Positions 51,849 through 61,889 of a stretch of DNA of 64,000 nt are shown here, piece after piece (the stretch's first letter is position 1; the number at the start of each line of letters is the position of its first letter). A program made the position numbers and the translations under genes. The notes below the pieces were generated by a model. The model had not been told where the DNA came from, ran no database searches, and saw only the letters and a list, made by a program, of their open reading frames with translations. Source of the DNA: Canibacter zhuwentaonis (GTDB lineage: Bacteria > Actinomycetota > Actinomycetes > Actinomycetales > Microbacteriaceae); the NCBI RefSeq assembly GCF_018531145.1, contig NZ_JAHDSZ010000001.1, forward strand, positions 186,001 through 250,000, written 5' to 3'.

Positions 51849-54800
51849 ATGCCAAAACGTGAAGATATTAATTCAGTTCTTGTAATCGGATCGGGTCCGA
51901 TTGTAATCGGGCAGGCCTGCGAGTTTGACTATTCAGGTTCTGGTGCGTGTCGTGTGCTGCGCAGCGAGGGCGTACGGGTTATTCTGATTAACTCGAACCC
52001 GGCAACAATTATGACCGATCCTGATTTTGCCGACGCAACCTATGTTGAGCCGATCACCTGCGAGGTTATCGAGTCGATTATCGCAAAAGAAAAACCCGAC
52101 GCAATCCTGCCGACTCTGGGAGGGCAGACGGCTCTTAACGCCGCGATTGAGTTGCACGAGCGGGGAATCCTTGAAAAATACGGTGTTGAGTTAATCGGAG
52201 CTAATATTGAGGCGATCCAGCGTGGTGAAGATCGCCAGCTCTTCAAAGATCTTGTGCTCGCAGCCGGTGGCGATGTGGCGCGCTCCAGAGTGGTTAACAG
52301 CCTCGCTGACGCAAAGACCGTCGCGGCAGAGCTGGGATATCCCGTTGTTGTTAGGCCGTCGTTTACGATGGGCGGGCTCGGCTCAGGATTTGCGCACACA
52401 GCAGCGGAGCTGGAGCGGATCGCGGGAGACGGAATCCGCTATAGTCCAACAGGTGAAGTGCTGCTGGAGGAGTCTATTCTCGGGTGGAAAGAGTACGAGC
52501 TTGAGCTGATGCGTGACACCGCCGATAACACCGTTGTTGTGTGTTCGATTGAAAACATTGACGCTGTTGGCGTGCACACTGGTGACTCACTCACTGTTGC
52601 GCCCGCACTAACACTTACAGACAGGGAGTTTCAGCGGTTGCGCAACATTGGCATTGACGTGATTCGGCGGGTTGGTGTTGATACCGGAGGCTGCAATATT
52701 CAGTTCGCGGTTGAGCCCGACACGGGTAGGGTTATTGTGATCGAAATGAATCCGCGCGTGTCACGATCGTCGGCGCTGGCGTCTAAAGCCACGGGTTTTC
52801 CGATTGCAAAAATCGCTGCAAAGCTCGCTATTGGCTATCGTTTAGACGAGATCCCCAACGATATTACAGAAAAAACGCCCGCGAGTTTTGAGCCGAGCAT
52901 CGACTATGTTGTTGTTAAAGCGCCGCGGTTTGCGTTTGAGAAGTTCCCATCCGCCGATGACACCCTCACAACCACGATGAAATCGGTTGGCGAGGCGATG
53001 GCAATTGCGCGTAATTTTACGAGCGCGCTGCAAAAATCGCTGCGATCCCTTGAAAAGCGCGACAGTTCTTTCCACTGGGAGCTAGCTAAAAACACGGTTG
53101 CAGAGCTGCTTGAGTTAATTAAACGTCCAACAGAGCAGCGCATAGTACAGGTACAGCAGGCACTGCGCCTGGGTGCGAGTATCGAGGATGTTTACGACGC
53201 TTGCAAAATCGATCCGTGGTTTCTCGATCAGATTCAGCTTATTAATGAGGTTGCGGCAAGGGTGCAGGAGGGTGACGCGCTCACTTACGAGCTGCTGCGC
53301 GAGGCTAAAGATCACGGGTTCAGCGACGCGCAAATAGCTAGCCTGCGCAAAATTTCAGAGGCAGAGGTGCGCGGTTTACGGCACGGGCTGGGGTTGCGCC
53401 CCGTGTATAAAACGGTGGACACCTGCGCGTGCGAGTTTCCGGCGCTAACACCGTACTATTACAGCTCTTACGATTTGGAAACAGAGGTGCAAAAGAGCGA
53501 ACGTCAAAAAGTTATTATTGTTGGTTCCGGGCCTAACCGCATCGGGCAGGGAATTGAATTTGACTACTCTTGTGTGCACGCCTCATACGAGCTCTCTGTC
53601 GCCGGTTATGAAACCGTTATGATTAACTGCAATCCGGAGACGGTTTCAACCGACTATGATACCTCTGACAGGCTCTATTTTGAGCCGCTCACGCTTGAAG
53701 ATGTGCTAGAGGTTGTGCATGCCGAGCAGCAGTCGGGGCAGGTGCTGGGAGTTATTGTGCAGCTGGGCGGGCAAACCGCGCTGGGTCTTGCCGCGGGGCT
53801 AAAGGCTGCGGGAGTGCCTATTTTGGGAACCGATCCGGCGGCAATCGATCTGGCAGAAGAGCGCGGTGCTTTCAGCGAGATTTTGGCGGGGGCGGATCTG
53901 CTCGCCCCCGCTCACGGCACGGCGATAACAGTTTCTGGTGCGGCGCAGATCGCCACAAAAATCGGCTACCCGGTGCTTGTACGCCCATCTTTTGTGCTGG
54001 GTGGCCGCGGCATGGAAATTATCTACTCAGAAACCAGGCTGCGCGATTATTTCACGCGGATCGCTGACCAGGAGCTTGTGAACGCGAGCAATCCGCTGCT
54101 TGTTGACAGCTTCCTTGACGAAGCTGTTGAAATTGATGTTGACGGGCTTTATGACGGTACTCAGCTTTATCTTGGCGGGGTTATGGAGCACATCGAGGAG
54201 GCTGGTGTGCACTCGGGTGACTCCAGCTGCACCCTGCCGCCGGTTTCGCTCGGATACGCGCAGATTCAAGAGGTGCGGCGGGCAACCGAAAAAATCGCAT
54301 TCGGAGTTGGCGTGCGCGGGCTGCTAAACGTACAGTTCGCCTTTGCTCGCGGGCAGTTGTTCGTTTTGGAGGCGAACCCGCGCGCATCGCGCACCGTTCC
54401 CTTTGTTTCTAAGGCGCTGGGCGTGCCACTGGCCAAAGCGGCGGCGCGAATCATGGCGGGGCAGAGCATCACCGAGCTGATTGCGAGCGGGATTCTGCCC
54501 GAGCGCGACGGCGGACGTGCGCCCATTGACGCGCCGGTCGCGGTTAAAGCCGCAGTGTTGCCGTTTAAGCGTTTCCGCACCGCCGAAGGCAAGTCTGTTG
54601 ACGCTCTGCTGGGCCCTGAAATGCGCTCAACAGGCGAGGTTATGGGCATAGATCGTGACTTTGCAAGCGCGTTCGCAAAAAGCCAGATTGCCGCCGGCAA
54701 CAGCTTCAAGGCTGGCGCAACAGTCTTTATTTCGGTGGCGGATCGCGACAAGCGCGCGGTTGTGCTACCGGCAAAACGCCTTACTGAGCTGGGCTGTAAA

Positions 54801-55130
54801 ATTATGGCAACCAGCGGCACACAGGTGGTACTGGCGCGGCACGGGATCGCGTCTGAGGTTGTGCGTCGCCGCTCTGATACGGGAGATGCGGAAGGTTCAA
54901 TTATCGATCTGATCGCAAGCGGTGAGGTGCAAATGGTTGTGAACACGCCAAGCGGTCAAACAGAGCGCGCCGACGGGTACGAAATTCGGGCGGCTGCGGT
55001 AACGGCCGATATCCCTATTTTCACAACCGTTACAGAGCTTGCCGCGGCGGTTATTGCGCTGAGTGCGCAGGAGCACGATTTTGAGGTCACATCGCTGCAA
55101 GAGTACACTCTGAGGAGGTTTGAAAAATGA
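51849..55130 (+). CDS. carB: Carbamoyl-phosphate synthase large subunit
   Basis: Makes carbamoyl phosphate from bicarbonate, ammonia and two ATP for pyrimidine and arginine synthesis. The two homologous synthetase halves start with [22 protein letters not shown] and [21 protein letters not shown]; each has ATP-grasp segments ([23 protein letters not shown]) and ENxRxSRSSAL / [12 protein letters not shown]. The C-terminal ~150 residues are the MGS-like allosteric domain. The length of 1093 residues is normal. Confidence 0.97.
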   Translation: MPKREDINSVLVIGSGPIVIGQACEFDYSGSGACRVLRSEGVRVILINSNPATIMTDPDFADATYVEPITCEVIESIIAKEKPDAILPTLGGQTALNAAIELHERGILEKYGVELIGANIEAIQRGEDRQLFKDLVLAAGGDVARSRVVNSLADAKTVAAELGYPVVVRPSFTMGGLGSGFAHTAAELERIAGDGIRYSPTGEVLLEESILGWKEYELELMRDTADNTVVVCSIENIDAVGVHTGDSLTVAPALTLTDREFQRLRNIGIDVIRRVGVDTGGCNIQFAVEPDTGRVIVIEMNPRVSRSSALASKATGFPIAKIAAKLAIGYRLDEIPNDITEKTPASFEPSIDYVVVKAPRFAFEKFPSADDTLTTTMKSVGEAMAIARNFTSALQKSLRSLEKRDSSFHWELAKNTVAELLELIKRPTEQRIVQVQQALRLGASIEDVYDACKIDPWFLDQIQLINEVAARVQEGDALTYELLREAKDHGFSDAQIASLRKISEAEVRGLRHGLGLRPVYKTVDTCACEFPALTPYYYSSYDLETEVQKSERQKVIIVGSGPNRIGQGIEFDYSCVHASYELSVAGYETVMINCNPETVSTDYDTSDRLYFEPLTLEDVLEVVHAEQQSGQVLGVIVQLGGQTALGLAAGLKAAGVPILGTDPAAIDLAEERGAFSEILAGADLLAPAHGTAITVSGAAQIATKIGYPVLVRPSFVLGGRGMEIIYSETRLRDYFTRIADQELVNASNPLLVDSFLDEAVEIDVDGLYDGTQLYLGGVMEHIEEAGVHSGDSSCTLPPVSLGYAQIQEVRRATEKIAFGVGVRGLLNVQFAFARGQLFVLEANPRASRTVPFVSKALGVPLAKAAARIMAGQSITELIASGILPERDGGRAPIDAPVAVKAAVLPFKRFRTAEGKSVDALLGPEMRSTGEVMGIDRDFASAFAKSQIAAGNSFKAGATVFISVADRDKRAVVLPAKRLTELGCKIMATSGTQVVLARHGIASEVVRRRSDTGDAEGSIIDLIASGEVQMVVNTPSGQTERADGYEIRAAAVTADIPIFTTVTELAAAVIALSAQEHDFEVTSLQEYTLRRFEK

Positions 55131-55987
55131 GTTTCGCAACAACTCTAGATGCCTGCTTTACTGCAGGTAAGCGGTTGTGCGTGGGGGTTGATCCGCACCC
55201 CTATCTGCTTGCTGCTTGGGGGTATCCTAACAGTGCTGCCGGTGTGCGCGAGTTTGGGCTGCGCGTTGTTGAAGCGGCTGCTTCGCAGGCGCTCGCAATA
55301 AAACCGCAGATTGCTTTTTTTGAGCGTTTTGGATCTGCTGGATACGCCGCGCTCGAGCAAATTTTAAGCGCTGCCAGGGAGATTGCACTGCCCGTTATTG
55401 CTGATATTAAGCGCGGTGATATTGGATCGAGTTTTGCCGCGTACGCGCAGGCGTGGCTCACGCCAGGTGCGCCGCTCGAGGTTGACGCGATAACCGTGCA
55501 CCCCTATCAGGGTGTTGGCTCGCTGCAGCCGGGATTCGAGCTGGCGCGACAGTATGGCAAGGGAATGTTTCTGCTCGCGGCAACCTCTAACCCTGGGGCC
55601 GCTAGTTTTCAGCTGGCAAAAACTGGCACTCAGGAAACTGTTGCGGCAAGTGTTGTGCGCGAAGTTAATGAGCTAAACAGGGCACACGCAGCTGCAATTA
55701 GCGGCAGCTGCGGGCAATTTGGGGTTGTGCTTGGAGCAACTCTGCAGCTTGCAGAATACGAAATTGCACCCTCTGCAAACGACACGCAGGTGCCGGTAAT
55801 GCCCGTGCTCGCGCCGGGTTTTGGCGCGCAGGGAGCCGCTCTTGAAAACGTTAAAAATATTTACGGCGCGCTGAGCGCCGGGGTTATTCCCAACGAGTCG
55901 AGGTCACTGTTGCAGGGTGGTGCGGAGGAGCTATCCGCTCGCATAACCGCGCGCGCAACAGAGATCAGAAAGGTTTTTAGAGGATGA
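55127..55987 (+). CDS. pyrF: Orotidine 5'-phosphate decarboxylase (type 2)
   Basis: Last step to UMP. The 286-residue protein is of the longer subfamily 2: [12 protein letters not shown] at the N-terminus, the catalytic [19 protein letters not shown], and [12 protein letters not shown] for phosphate binding. It overlaps carB and the following gene by four bases each. pyrD and pyrE are not in this window. Confidence 0.95.
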   Translation: MSFATTLDACFTAGKRLCVGVDPHPYLLAAWGYPNSAAGVREFGLRVVEAAASQALAIKPQIAFFERFGSAGYAALEQILSAAREIALPVIADIKRGDIGSSFAAYAQAWLTPGAPLEVDAITVHPYQGVGSLQPGFELARQYGKGMFLLAATSNPGAASFQLAKTGTQETVAASVVREVNELNRAHAAAISGSCGQFGVVLGATLQLAEYEIAPSANDTQVPVMPVLAPGFGAQGAALENVKNIYGALSAGVIPNESRSLLQGGAEELSARITARATEIRKVFRG

Positions 55988-56865
55988 ATCCGCTGCCACC
56001 GGCAAATGTGGATCGACGTGCTGCCTCGCAGGCGGCAATAAAAGCTAGGCGCGAGCGGGCAGTGATTAAAGAGGCGTTGCGCACTGCTGAAATTAAACCG
56101 CAAACGGTTGTTTTGCGCAGTCAGCAGCGCACCGATATTTGCGCCACGCTGCGGGTGCAGGAGTTTTTGCGGGCGATGTATTCGGTGGGTAGAGTGCGTG
56201 CAAAAAAGATTATGACAGAGCTTAAAATCTCTGAGACTAAAAAACTCGGCGGTTTAGGCAGGATTCAGAGGGAGCGGCTAATGGCGTTTTTGGAGCGCGG
56301 ATACGGACAGCAGAACGCGCCGGTGTTAACTGTTTTGGCGGGTCCGACCGCGGTTGGCAAGGGAACTGTTGTGCGGCATCTGCTGCAGAACTTCACAGAT
56401 GTTGTGCTCTCTGTTTCTGCAACAACGCGAGATCCGCGCCCTGGCGAGGTGCACGGACGCGACTACTATTTTGTTTCCGAGGCGGAATTTGACGAGCTAA
56501 TTGCGACCGGTGAAATGCTCGAGTGGGCTGTTGTGCACGGTAAGCACTGTTATGGCACCCCGCGCAAGCCGATTGCGGATGCGGTTGCAGAGGGTAAGCT
56601 GGTGCTGCTTGAAATTGACCTACAGGGCGCGCGCGAGGTTAAAAAATCAGAACCGGGCGTTAAAACGGTGTTTTTGCTGCCGCCCAGCTGGGAGGAACTG
56701 GAGCGCCGCCTGCTCGAGCGGGGCACTGAGAACTCGGAGGAGCAAAAACGGCGCTTAGAGACTGCGAAAACAGAGCTTGCGGCAGCCGGTGAATTTGACG
56801 AGCAGATCGTTAATGACGAGGTTGCGCGTGCGGCGATTGCACTGTACGAGATTATGCACGGCTAA
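55984..56865 (+). CDS. gmk: Fusion of actinobacterial integration host factor (mIHF) and guanylate kinase
   Basis: Residues ~1-106 match mIHF, the nucleoid-associated protein of actinobacteria (RVQEFLRAMYSVGRVRAKKIM and LGGLGRIQRERLMAFL, a helix-two-turn-helix DNA-binding region). Residues ~113-293 are guanylate kinase: P-loop GPTAVGKGT (120-128), SATTRDPRPGEVHGRDYYFV and DLQGAREVKK. mIHF and gmk are separate adjacent genes in mycobacteria and streptomycetes, but here one uninterrupted frame joins them. It may couple DNA binding and GMP phosphorylation or be processed. Confidence 0.9.
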   Translation: MNPLPPANVDRRAASQAAIKARRERAVIKEALRTAEIKPQTVVLRSQQRTDICATLRVQEFLRAMYSVGRVRAKKIMTELKISETKKLGGLGRIQRERLMAFLERGYGQQNAPVLTVLAGPTAVGKGTVVRHLLQNFTDVVLSVSATTRDPRPGEVHGRDYYFVSEAEFDELIATGEMLEWAVVHGKHCYGTPRKPIADAVAEGKLVLLEIDLQGAREVKKSEPGVKTVFLLPPSWEELERRLLERGTENSEEQKRRLETAKTELAAAGEFDEQIVNDEVARAAIALYEIMHG

Positions 56866-56896
56866 TTTCTAGACTAATATTTTATTATTAGTAGTT

Positions 56897-57883
56897 GTGT
56901 ATCACATTCAAATTTTAAAGCTGATTGATATTGTCCCCGCGGGGATTCCAACGGATAAGTTACTGACAGGCGTTGCACTGGCGCTTGCAGGAGCTATTCT
57001 AATGGCGTTCGGGCTGCAGTATCAGTCGCGCGGCGTTAATAAAATGGAGCGCGTAACTTCATCAGAGGTCGCCACAGGTCTTTCAATGGGGCAAATATCG
57101 CAACTGCTGCGCCGCCCATCGTGGCTGTTTGGCACGCTGTCGCTAGGCGCGGCTGTTATTTTGCAGCTTACCGCACTAACTTTCGCGCCGCTTATTGTGG
57201 TGCAGCCGCTGGGTATAATGTCGCTTGTTATTATCGTATTTTTGAGCGCTAACCGCTTAAAAATTAAGCTTGATAAGCGCGTTTTTGCAGCCGTTGGGCT
57301 GTGCTTCTTGGGTATTGTTGCGTTCGTGCTGGTGGCTGCTTCTAACGCTGCAGAAACCGAGATTAACCAGACCCAACTGATTATAGTGCTGGCGCTGTTT
57401 ATTGTTGTTGCCGGCGGGTTTGCGGTTACGATTCGCTTGAAACGCGACAATCCGAGCCAGCTGATTTATATTATTGCAGCGGGTGTTAACTACGGCTTTG
57501 TTGTGACATTCTCCAAAACTCTGATCGTTAGGATCACCCAGGGCGATTTTAGTTTCCTGAGCATTATTACGATAGTTATGGTCATAATCGGCTTCCTGCT
57601 GGCTATGGGGTATGTGCAGAACGCGCACTCCTGTGGTCCGCCAGATCTGGTTGTTGCCGGTCTCACAGTTGTGGATCCGTTGGTTGCGGTGACAATTGGA
57701 ATTGTTGTTTTGCAGGAGGCAAAGCACGCCGCACTTTGGGTTCTTGTGGTGTTTATTGTTGCTGGCGCAGCCGCTGTTAACGGCGTTTTCAAGCTCGCAA
57801 AATATCACCCCGAGAGCCAGCAGAAGCTTGAAGAGGCTGTGGAGAAGGTTGCGGAAGCGGCAGAAAAAGCCGCCGAAAAATAA
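56897..57883 (+). CDS. DMT-family membrane transporter-like protein
   Basis: A 328-residue protein with about nine or ten membrane helices. The pattern LTFAPLIVVQPLGIMSLVI and a second-half PDLVVAGLTVVDPLVAVTIG, each followed by a helix, matches the paired repeats of drug/metabolite transporter proteins. The last ~30 residues form a charged Glu/Lys/Ala helix (EEAVEKVAEAAEKAAEK). GTG start. The substrate is unknown. The gap after gmk contains CTAATA-N6-TATTAG, possibly part of a promoter or a weak terminator. Confidence 0.85.
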   Translation: MYHIQILKLIDIVPAGIPTDKLLTGVALALAGAILMAFGLQYQSRGVNKMERVTSSEVATGLSMGQISQLLRRPSWLFGTLSLGAAVILQLTALTFAPLIVVQPLGIMSLVIIVFLSANRLKIKLDKRVFAAVGLCFLGIVAFVLVAASNAAETEINQTQLIIVLALFIVVAGGFAVTIRLKRDNPSQLIYIIAAGVNYGFVVTFSKTLIVRITQGDFSFLSIITIVMVIIGFLLAMGYVQNAHSCGPPDLVVAGLTVVDPLVAVTIGIVVLQEAKHAALWVLVVFIVAGAAAVNGVFKLAKYHPESQQKLEEAVEKVAEAAEKAAEK

Positions 57884-57953
57884 CGGTTCTTTATGGTTTT
57901 ATGCTTAGAGCTGTACAGTTTTACGCTAAGATGTATTACGGTCGTAAGACTTA

Positions 57954-58027
57954 GGGGCGTTAGCTCAGCTGGTTAGAGCAGAGGACTCATAATCCTTTGG
58001 TCGCGGGTTCAAGTCCCGCACGCCCTA
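57954..58027 (+). tRNA. tRNA-Met (anticodon CAT)
   Basis: Acceptor GGGGCGT pairs with ACGCCCT (one G-U), the D-arm is GCTCAGCTGGTTAGAGC, the anticodon loop CTCATAA gives CAT at 57988-57990, and the T-arm is CGCGGGTTCAAGTCCCGC. CCA is not encoded (CAA follows). The sequence looks like elongator tRNA-Met; a lysidine-modified tRNA-Ile2 with CAT cannot be fully excluded by eye. Confidence 0.9.
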
Positions 58028-58084
58028 CAATTTTACTGTTGTGGTGGTTACGCTGCAGGTTTCGCGGCGTGATTTGCGGGAGCG

Positions 58085-58117
58085 AGATGGCAAAAATAGT
58101 TACTTCCGCCATCTTTT
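58085..58117 (+). terminator. Terminator-like hairpin after tRNA-Met
   Basis: AGATGGC (58085-58091) pairs with GCCATCT (58108-58114), followed by TTT. The loop is 16 bases. It may end the tRNA-Met transcript. Confidence 0.5.
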
Positions 58118-58420
58118 GCCCCTATGTCGGCTCGCGTGGGCGCTAAACACGCCCCTGTGCCAGATAGCACGCGAGATGAGATAGCGGATGTGCTGGCGGG
58201 TGTAAAAATCACCAGAGCGGCTTAGACGCCGCTGTGCTGCTTGCTGGTACGAGCGGTATATAGCTTAAGCATGGCTCTCCGATGTGTTTCCCTGTTGCTT
58301 GTGAGCAGTGTAACAAGATTACCTGGTCAGGTTGTGGCGAGCGCATTGAGCAGGCGCTCGCTCCTTTTGATTGATCAGAGCTGTGCGTGTGCGAGCGTAA
58401 ACAGTAGCGCTCGCATCGGT
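58118..58420. other. Non-coding stretch between tRNA-Met and tRNA-Glu
   Basis: No gene recognised. It holds two further perfect hairpins: AGCGGC-N6-GCCGCT (58216-58233) and GCGAGCGC-N9-GCGCTCGC (58337-58361), the latter followed by TCCTTTTGATT, so it could be a terminator of an unannotated small RNA. Known small RNAs (SRP RNA, RNase P RNA, tmRNA) were looked for and not seen. Confidence 0.35.
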
Positions 58421-58421
58421 T

Positions 58422-58450
58422 TTGTCAGCGACTGCAAATATGTGTATAAT
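58422..58450 (+). promoter_or_regulatory. tRNA-Glu promoter
   Basis: TTGTCA (58422-58427) and TATAAT (58445-58450) with a 17-base spacer, 27 bases upstream of the tRNA. Confidence 0.7.
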
Positions 58451-58477
58451 GTTTACGTTGTACTCAAAACGCACAAC

Positions 58478-58550
58478 GGCCTCATCGTATAGCGGCCTAG
58501 TACTCCGCCCTCTCACGGCGGCAACACGGGTTCGAATCCCGTTGGGGTCA
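58478..58550 (+). tRNA. tRNA-Glu (anticodon CTC)
   Basis: Acceptor GGCCTCA pairs with TGGGGTC (G-U pairs included), the anticodon stem CCGCC/GGCGG encloses CTCTCAC, giving CTC at 58512-58514, and the T-arm is ACGGGTTCGAATCCCGT. CCA is not encoded. A strong terminator follows directly. Confidence 0.95.
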
Positions 58551-58555
58551 CAGTT

Positions 58556-58594
58556 AGCACTGCCCTTGTAATACGAGCAAGGGCAGTGCTTTTT
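58556..58594 (+). terminator. tRNA-Glu terminator
   Basis: A 13-bp perfect stem AGCACTGCCCTTG / CAAGGGCAGTGCT with a 9-base loop, followed by TTTTG. Clear intrinsic terminator. Confidence 0.9.
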
Positions 58595-58811
58595 GTTTGC
58601 CGCAGGTTTGTTGCCAAATCTCTTGGGGAAAGCGTAGAAACCCACGTTGCAACAGGCAAACCCTTACAGTTCCGGGTAACTAGTATCCGGAGGTAAGCAG
58701 CACAGACTTATGAACGCCTTCTCAAAGAGCTGTTGATATGCTGTGCTAAAGTTTGAGGGTGGCACAAACTGAATAATTCTAATCCAATAAACTTCTTTAA
58801 GGGAGGATAAT

Positions 58812-59933
58812 TTGTTTCTCGCGCTTCGCGAAATGCGCCATAATGCTTCACGCTTTATATTAATCACAGCGGTGGTTTTTCTGGTTAGTTATGTCGTATA
58901 TTTTCTAACAGGGCTCTCAACGGGCTTAGCCGGTTCCTACTCGGAGGCTGTTGAAGACTGGAAAGCTGACAGCATAGTGCTGTCAGAATCCGCTAACTAC
59001 AACATTGCAGCATCGGGAATTACCGCAGCCGCGCTAAAAGATATTAAAACTCAAGAGCCAGGCAACGAGGCGCTTGAGGTAAGCCCGGTTGTTGTTGACG
59101 CTCCCGGTAAGGATAACACCGTGAAACGCATTAGCGCCTACACTTTCGGCATTGACTTTAATTCGCCGCTTGCGCCACGCCTTGCAGAAGGAGACCTGCC
59201 AATAAAATCGAACGAACTGGTCGCTGATGTTAAGTTTAAGCAGGCGGGCATGAAGATCGGTGACCCGGTTGTTTTGCCGGTGCCACAGGCGCCCGATTCT
59301 AAGAACGTCACCTGGCGGATCTCAGGCTTTGTGAACGCGAAGTTCCAGGCCGCCCCAACGCTGTTTGTGTCCGCGGCGGAGTTTGCGCAGCATTTGCGCG
59401 CCGTGCGTAACCCGCACATTCCGGAAGAGCAAAAAGTTCTTGCAAACGCGGTTGTTCTATTTAAAACCCCGGGTGATAGCCTGCAAAAAACTGCCGGCGA
59501 TAATGATCTTGAAATAATTGAGCCGGCTAAGTTTATTCAAAACCTGCCGGGGTTTGCGCCGCAGCAGCTAACGTTTAACATGATGATTGGTGCTTTAATC
59601 GGCATTCTAACCCTGGTGTTGGGCATCTTCGTTTACGTTTTAACGGTGCAAAAACGACAGATTTTTGGGGTTATGAAGGCGCAGGGTATCGCCACCTCAT
59701 ACATAGTGCGTTCGAGCGTGCTGCAAACGCTAGTTCTCACAGTTGTGGGTATTGCGCTTGGCTTTATCGCAACCTGGCTGACGAGTTTGGCGGTCGGCGG
59801 TGTGATCCCGTTTAAAATGGATCCGCTGCTATACCCGCTAATAAGTCTGGCGTTCATTGTGTTTTCTGTTGTTGGCGCGCTCGTACCAGCGCGAATGATA
59901 AGTAAAATTGATCCGATTGAGGCGATTAGCTAA
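58812..59933 (+). CDS. ABC transporter permease of the MacB/FtsX (DevC-like) type
   Basis: A 373-residue permease with one N-terminal helix (FILITAVVFLVSYVVYFLTG), a large extracytoplasmic domain (~residues 45-255) and three C-terminal helices (GILTLVLGIFVYVLTV, VLTVVGIALGFIATWL, LISLAFIVFSVVGALVP) joined by the conserved KAQGIATSYIVRSSVLQ loop and ending RMISKIDPIEAIS. TTG start with GGGAGGA upstream. It overlaps the ATPase gene by one base, forming a two-gene exporter unit. The substrate is unknown. Confidence 0.9.
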   Translation: MFLALREMRHNASRFILITAVVFLVSYVVYFLTGLSTGLAGSYSEAVEDWKADSIVLSESANYNIAASGITAAALKDIKTQEPGNEALEVSPVVVDAPGKDNTVKRISAYTFGIDFNSPLAPRLAEGDLPIKSNELVADVKFKQAGMKIGDPVVLPVPQAPDSKNVTWRISGFVNAKFQAAPTLFVSAAEFAQHLRAVRNPHIPEEQKVLANAVVLFKTPGDSLQKTAGDNDLEIIEPAKFIQNLPGFAPQQLTFNMMIGALIGILTLVLGIFVYVLTVQKRQIFGVMKAQGIATSYIVRSSVLQTLVLTVVGIALGFIATWLTSLAVGGVIPFKMDPLLYPLISLAFIVFSVVGALVPARMISKIDPIEAIS

Positions 59934-60616
59934 TGATTAGCTTAAAAAATGTAACCAAAACTTTTAAGCAGGGCACAACCACTATGCAGGCTCTAAAAAC
60001 AACCAATTTTACGGCAGGCAGGGGTGATTTCGTTGCGATTATCGGACCGTCAGGCTCCGGCAAATCAACGTTCCTCACAATTGTCGGCGGGCTGCAGCGC
60101 GCGAGCACCGGCGAGGTTATGCTCGCCGGTGAGCGGGTGGACAACCTCAGCGCTAAAAAACGCTCTCAGATCCGCTTTGAAAATCTCGGATTTATTCTAC
60201 AGTCGTCATCGCTCGTGCCGTTTTTGAAGGTCGAAGAGCAGCTGCTGTTGCACTCGAAGGTTGCGGGCACAAAGCCAGATATCGAGAAGCGGCAGCGGCT
60301 GCTGGAGAGGCTCGGGGTGCAATCGTTGACTAAGAAGTATCCTGCGGAGCTTTCGGGCGGTGAGCGGCAGCGGGTTGCAATAGCTAATGCGCTGATGCAC
60401 GATCCCGAGGTTATTTTAGCGGATGAACCAACCGCTGCGCTTGATACCGAGCGAGCGCTTGAAACCGCTAAGCTGCTGCGTGATATCACCAGAGAGTACC
60501 AGCGCACAACAATTATGGTGACCCACGATCAAAGGCTGCTGCAGTTCTGCACGCGAGTGTATGAGATCCGCGACGGCGTACTTACGGAAAAACCGGAGCT
60601 CTGCGGGGCGGATTAG
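59933..60616 (+). CDS. ABC transporter ATP-binding protein (MacB/LolD-like)
   Basis: 227-residue ATPase partner of the preceding permease. Walker A GPSGSGKST, the signature LSGGERQRVAIA, Walker B VILADEPTAALD and the switch His in TMVTHDQRLL; the Q-loop region is NLGFILQSSSLVPFL. ATG overlaps the permease stop (TAATG). Such pairs export peptides or antimicrobials or act in mechanotransmission; no further clue is present. Confidence 0.93.
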   Translation: MISLKNVTKTFKQGTTTMQALKTTNFTAGRGDFVAIIGPSGSGKSTFLTIVGGLQRASTGEVMLAGERVDNLSAKKRSQIRFENLGFILQSSSLVPFLKVEEQLLLHSKVAGTKPDIEKRQRLLERLGVQSLTKKYPAELSGGERQRVAIANALMHDPEVILADEPTAALDTERALETAKLLRDITREYQRTTIMVTHDQRLLQFCTRVYEIRDGVLTEKPELCGAD

Positions 60617-60750
60617 ACCGTGCAGCGGCTGGTCTGTGGTGTTACTGGAGTGCGCGTGGGCGTCCGGATTCGCGCTGCCTGCCCGTCAGCAGATAGCATA
60701 CAGTTTGTGATACCTGCCGCGCTTTATGCGAGGTGTGCCGGGCGGCTTGC

Positions 60751-60779
60751 TTGTTTGCGCCCAGCAGCTGTGGTATGCT
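60751..60779 (+). promoter_or_regulatory. Promoter of infC-rpmI-rplT
   Basis: TTGTTT (60751-60756) and TATGCT (60774-60779) with an exact 17-base spacer. This gives a ~200-base leader before infC, which includes the small hairpin CTCAG-CAAG-CTGAG (60788-60801) and GGTGTGCACACC (60931-60942). Confidence 0.55.
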
Positions 60780-60988
60780 TGTTGCAGCTCTCAGCAAGCT
60801 GAGAATTGAAGCGGATAATCTCCCACCTTTTATGCACTGAGCATATTCAGGTAGTTGGCATCCCGTCGCGGTTTAACCGTGATAGCTACAGGGTGCGGGG
60901 CGCTGTGTTGCTCTATATTTCGTTTCTTTGGTGTGCACACCGTTATGGTGAGCCGTCGCTGTCACACTTATTGTTTAAGGAGCAAGCT

Positions 60989-61588
60989 ATTAGCGAACCA
61001 CGCACAAACGAACGAATCCGCGTCCCAGAGGTGCGCCTGGTAGGTCCAGGAGGTGAGCAGGTTGGCGTTGTAGCGGTTAGTGTAGCGTTGCGACTTGCCC
61101 GAGAAGCTGATCTTGATCTCGTTGAGGTTGCCCCAAACTCTAAACCGCCCGTGGCCAAAATTATGGACTACGGTAAGTTTAAGTATGAGGCTGCGCAGAA
61201 AGCTAAAGAAGCTCGTCGTAATCAGGCTAATACCGTGCTGAAAGAGGTGCGGTTTAGGCTTAAAATAGACACGCACGATTATGAAACAAAAGCTAAGCGT
61301 GCGGTAGGGTTCTTAGAGTCCGGCGATAAGGTTAAAGCAATGATTCAGTTTAGAGGTCGTGAGCAGTCGCGCCCTGAGCTGGGAGTTAAACTGTTGAAGC
61401 AGTTTGCCGCAGACATTGCAGAGCACGGCGTGGTTGAATCCGCGCCGCGTATCGACGGGCGCAATATGGTGATGGTGATTGCACCGCTGAAGAATAAGTC
61501 GGAGGCTCGCGCAAAGCAAAATGCGAAGCGCGCCGAAGAGAAAGTTAGCCGCCAGAAAGCACGCGCAGATAAAAACGCGTCTGCCTAA
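60989..61588 (+). CDS. infC: Translation initiation factor IF-3, apparent AUU start
   Basis: IF-3 proofreads start codons and keeps ribosomal subunits apart. The coding part begins [19 protein letters not shown], the normal IF-3 N-terminus, and no ATG, GTG or TTG lies near it; an AAGGAG (60977-60982) stands six bases before ATT 60989. The frame is open back to 60806, but that would add 61 residues that do not resemble IF-3. An AUU start, as in E. coli infC, allows autoregulation because IF-3 discriminates against AUU. The 199-residue product ends in a Lys/Ala-rich tail. Followed by rpmI and rplT. Confidence 0.93.
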   Translation: MSEPRTNERIRVPEVRLVGPGGEQVGVVAVSVALRLAREADLDLVEVAPNSKPPVAKIMDYGKFKYEAAQKAKEARRNQANTVLKEVRFRLKIDTHDYETKAKRAVGFLESGDKVKAMIQFRGREQSRPELGVKLLKQFAADIAEHGVVESAPRIDGRNMVMVIAPLKNKSEARAKQNAKRAEEKVSRQKARADKNASA

Positions 61589-61644
61589 GGCGGCAAGAAA
61601 ATAGTCATCGCTGTTAGCAGTGATCGTATATCAAGGAGAATCGA

Positions 61645-61839
61645 ATGAAGCAGAAAACGCACTCGGGAGCTAAAAAACGCTTTCGTGTTACAGGCAGTGG
61701 CAAAATTATGAAACAGCAAGCTGGTATGCGGCACAACCTCGAGGTTAAAGCGTCAAAGCGCAAGCGCCGTCTAAATGCGGATCAGGTGCTCGCAAAGGGC
61801 GATGTGAAGCAGGCTAAAAAGATGCTAGGGCTGTCATAG
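61645..61839 (+). CDS. rpmI: 50S ribosomal protein bL35
   Basis: The 64-residue basic protein has the family pattern [35 protein letters not shown] and ends in KKMLGLS. AAGGAGAATCG precedes the ATG. Middle gene of infC-rpmI-rplT. Confidence 0.97.
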   Translation: MKQKTHSGAKKRFRVTGSGKIMKQQAGMRHNLEVKASKRKRRLNADQVLAKGDVKQAKKMLGLS

Positions 61840-61889
61840 TCCGCTTTCCCGGGTAAACCACAAGAATTATTAAGTAAGGAAAATCAGCA

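Noticed and set aside
58319-58645. 108-codon minus-strand ORF across tRNA-Glu
   Set aside because: It reads NGIRTRVAAVRG, the well-known artefact of translating the antisense of a tRNA, and lacks a ribosome binding site.
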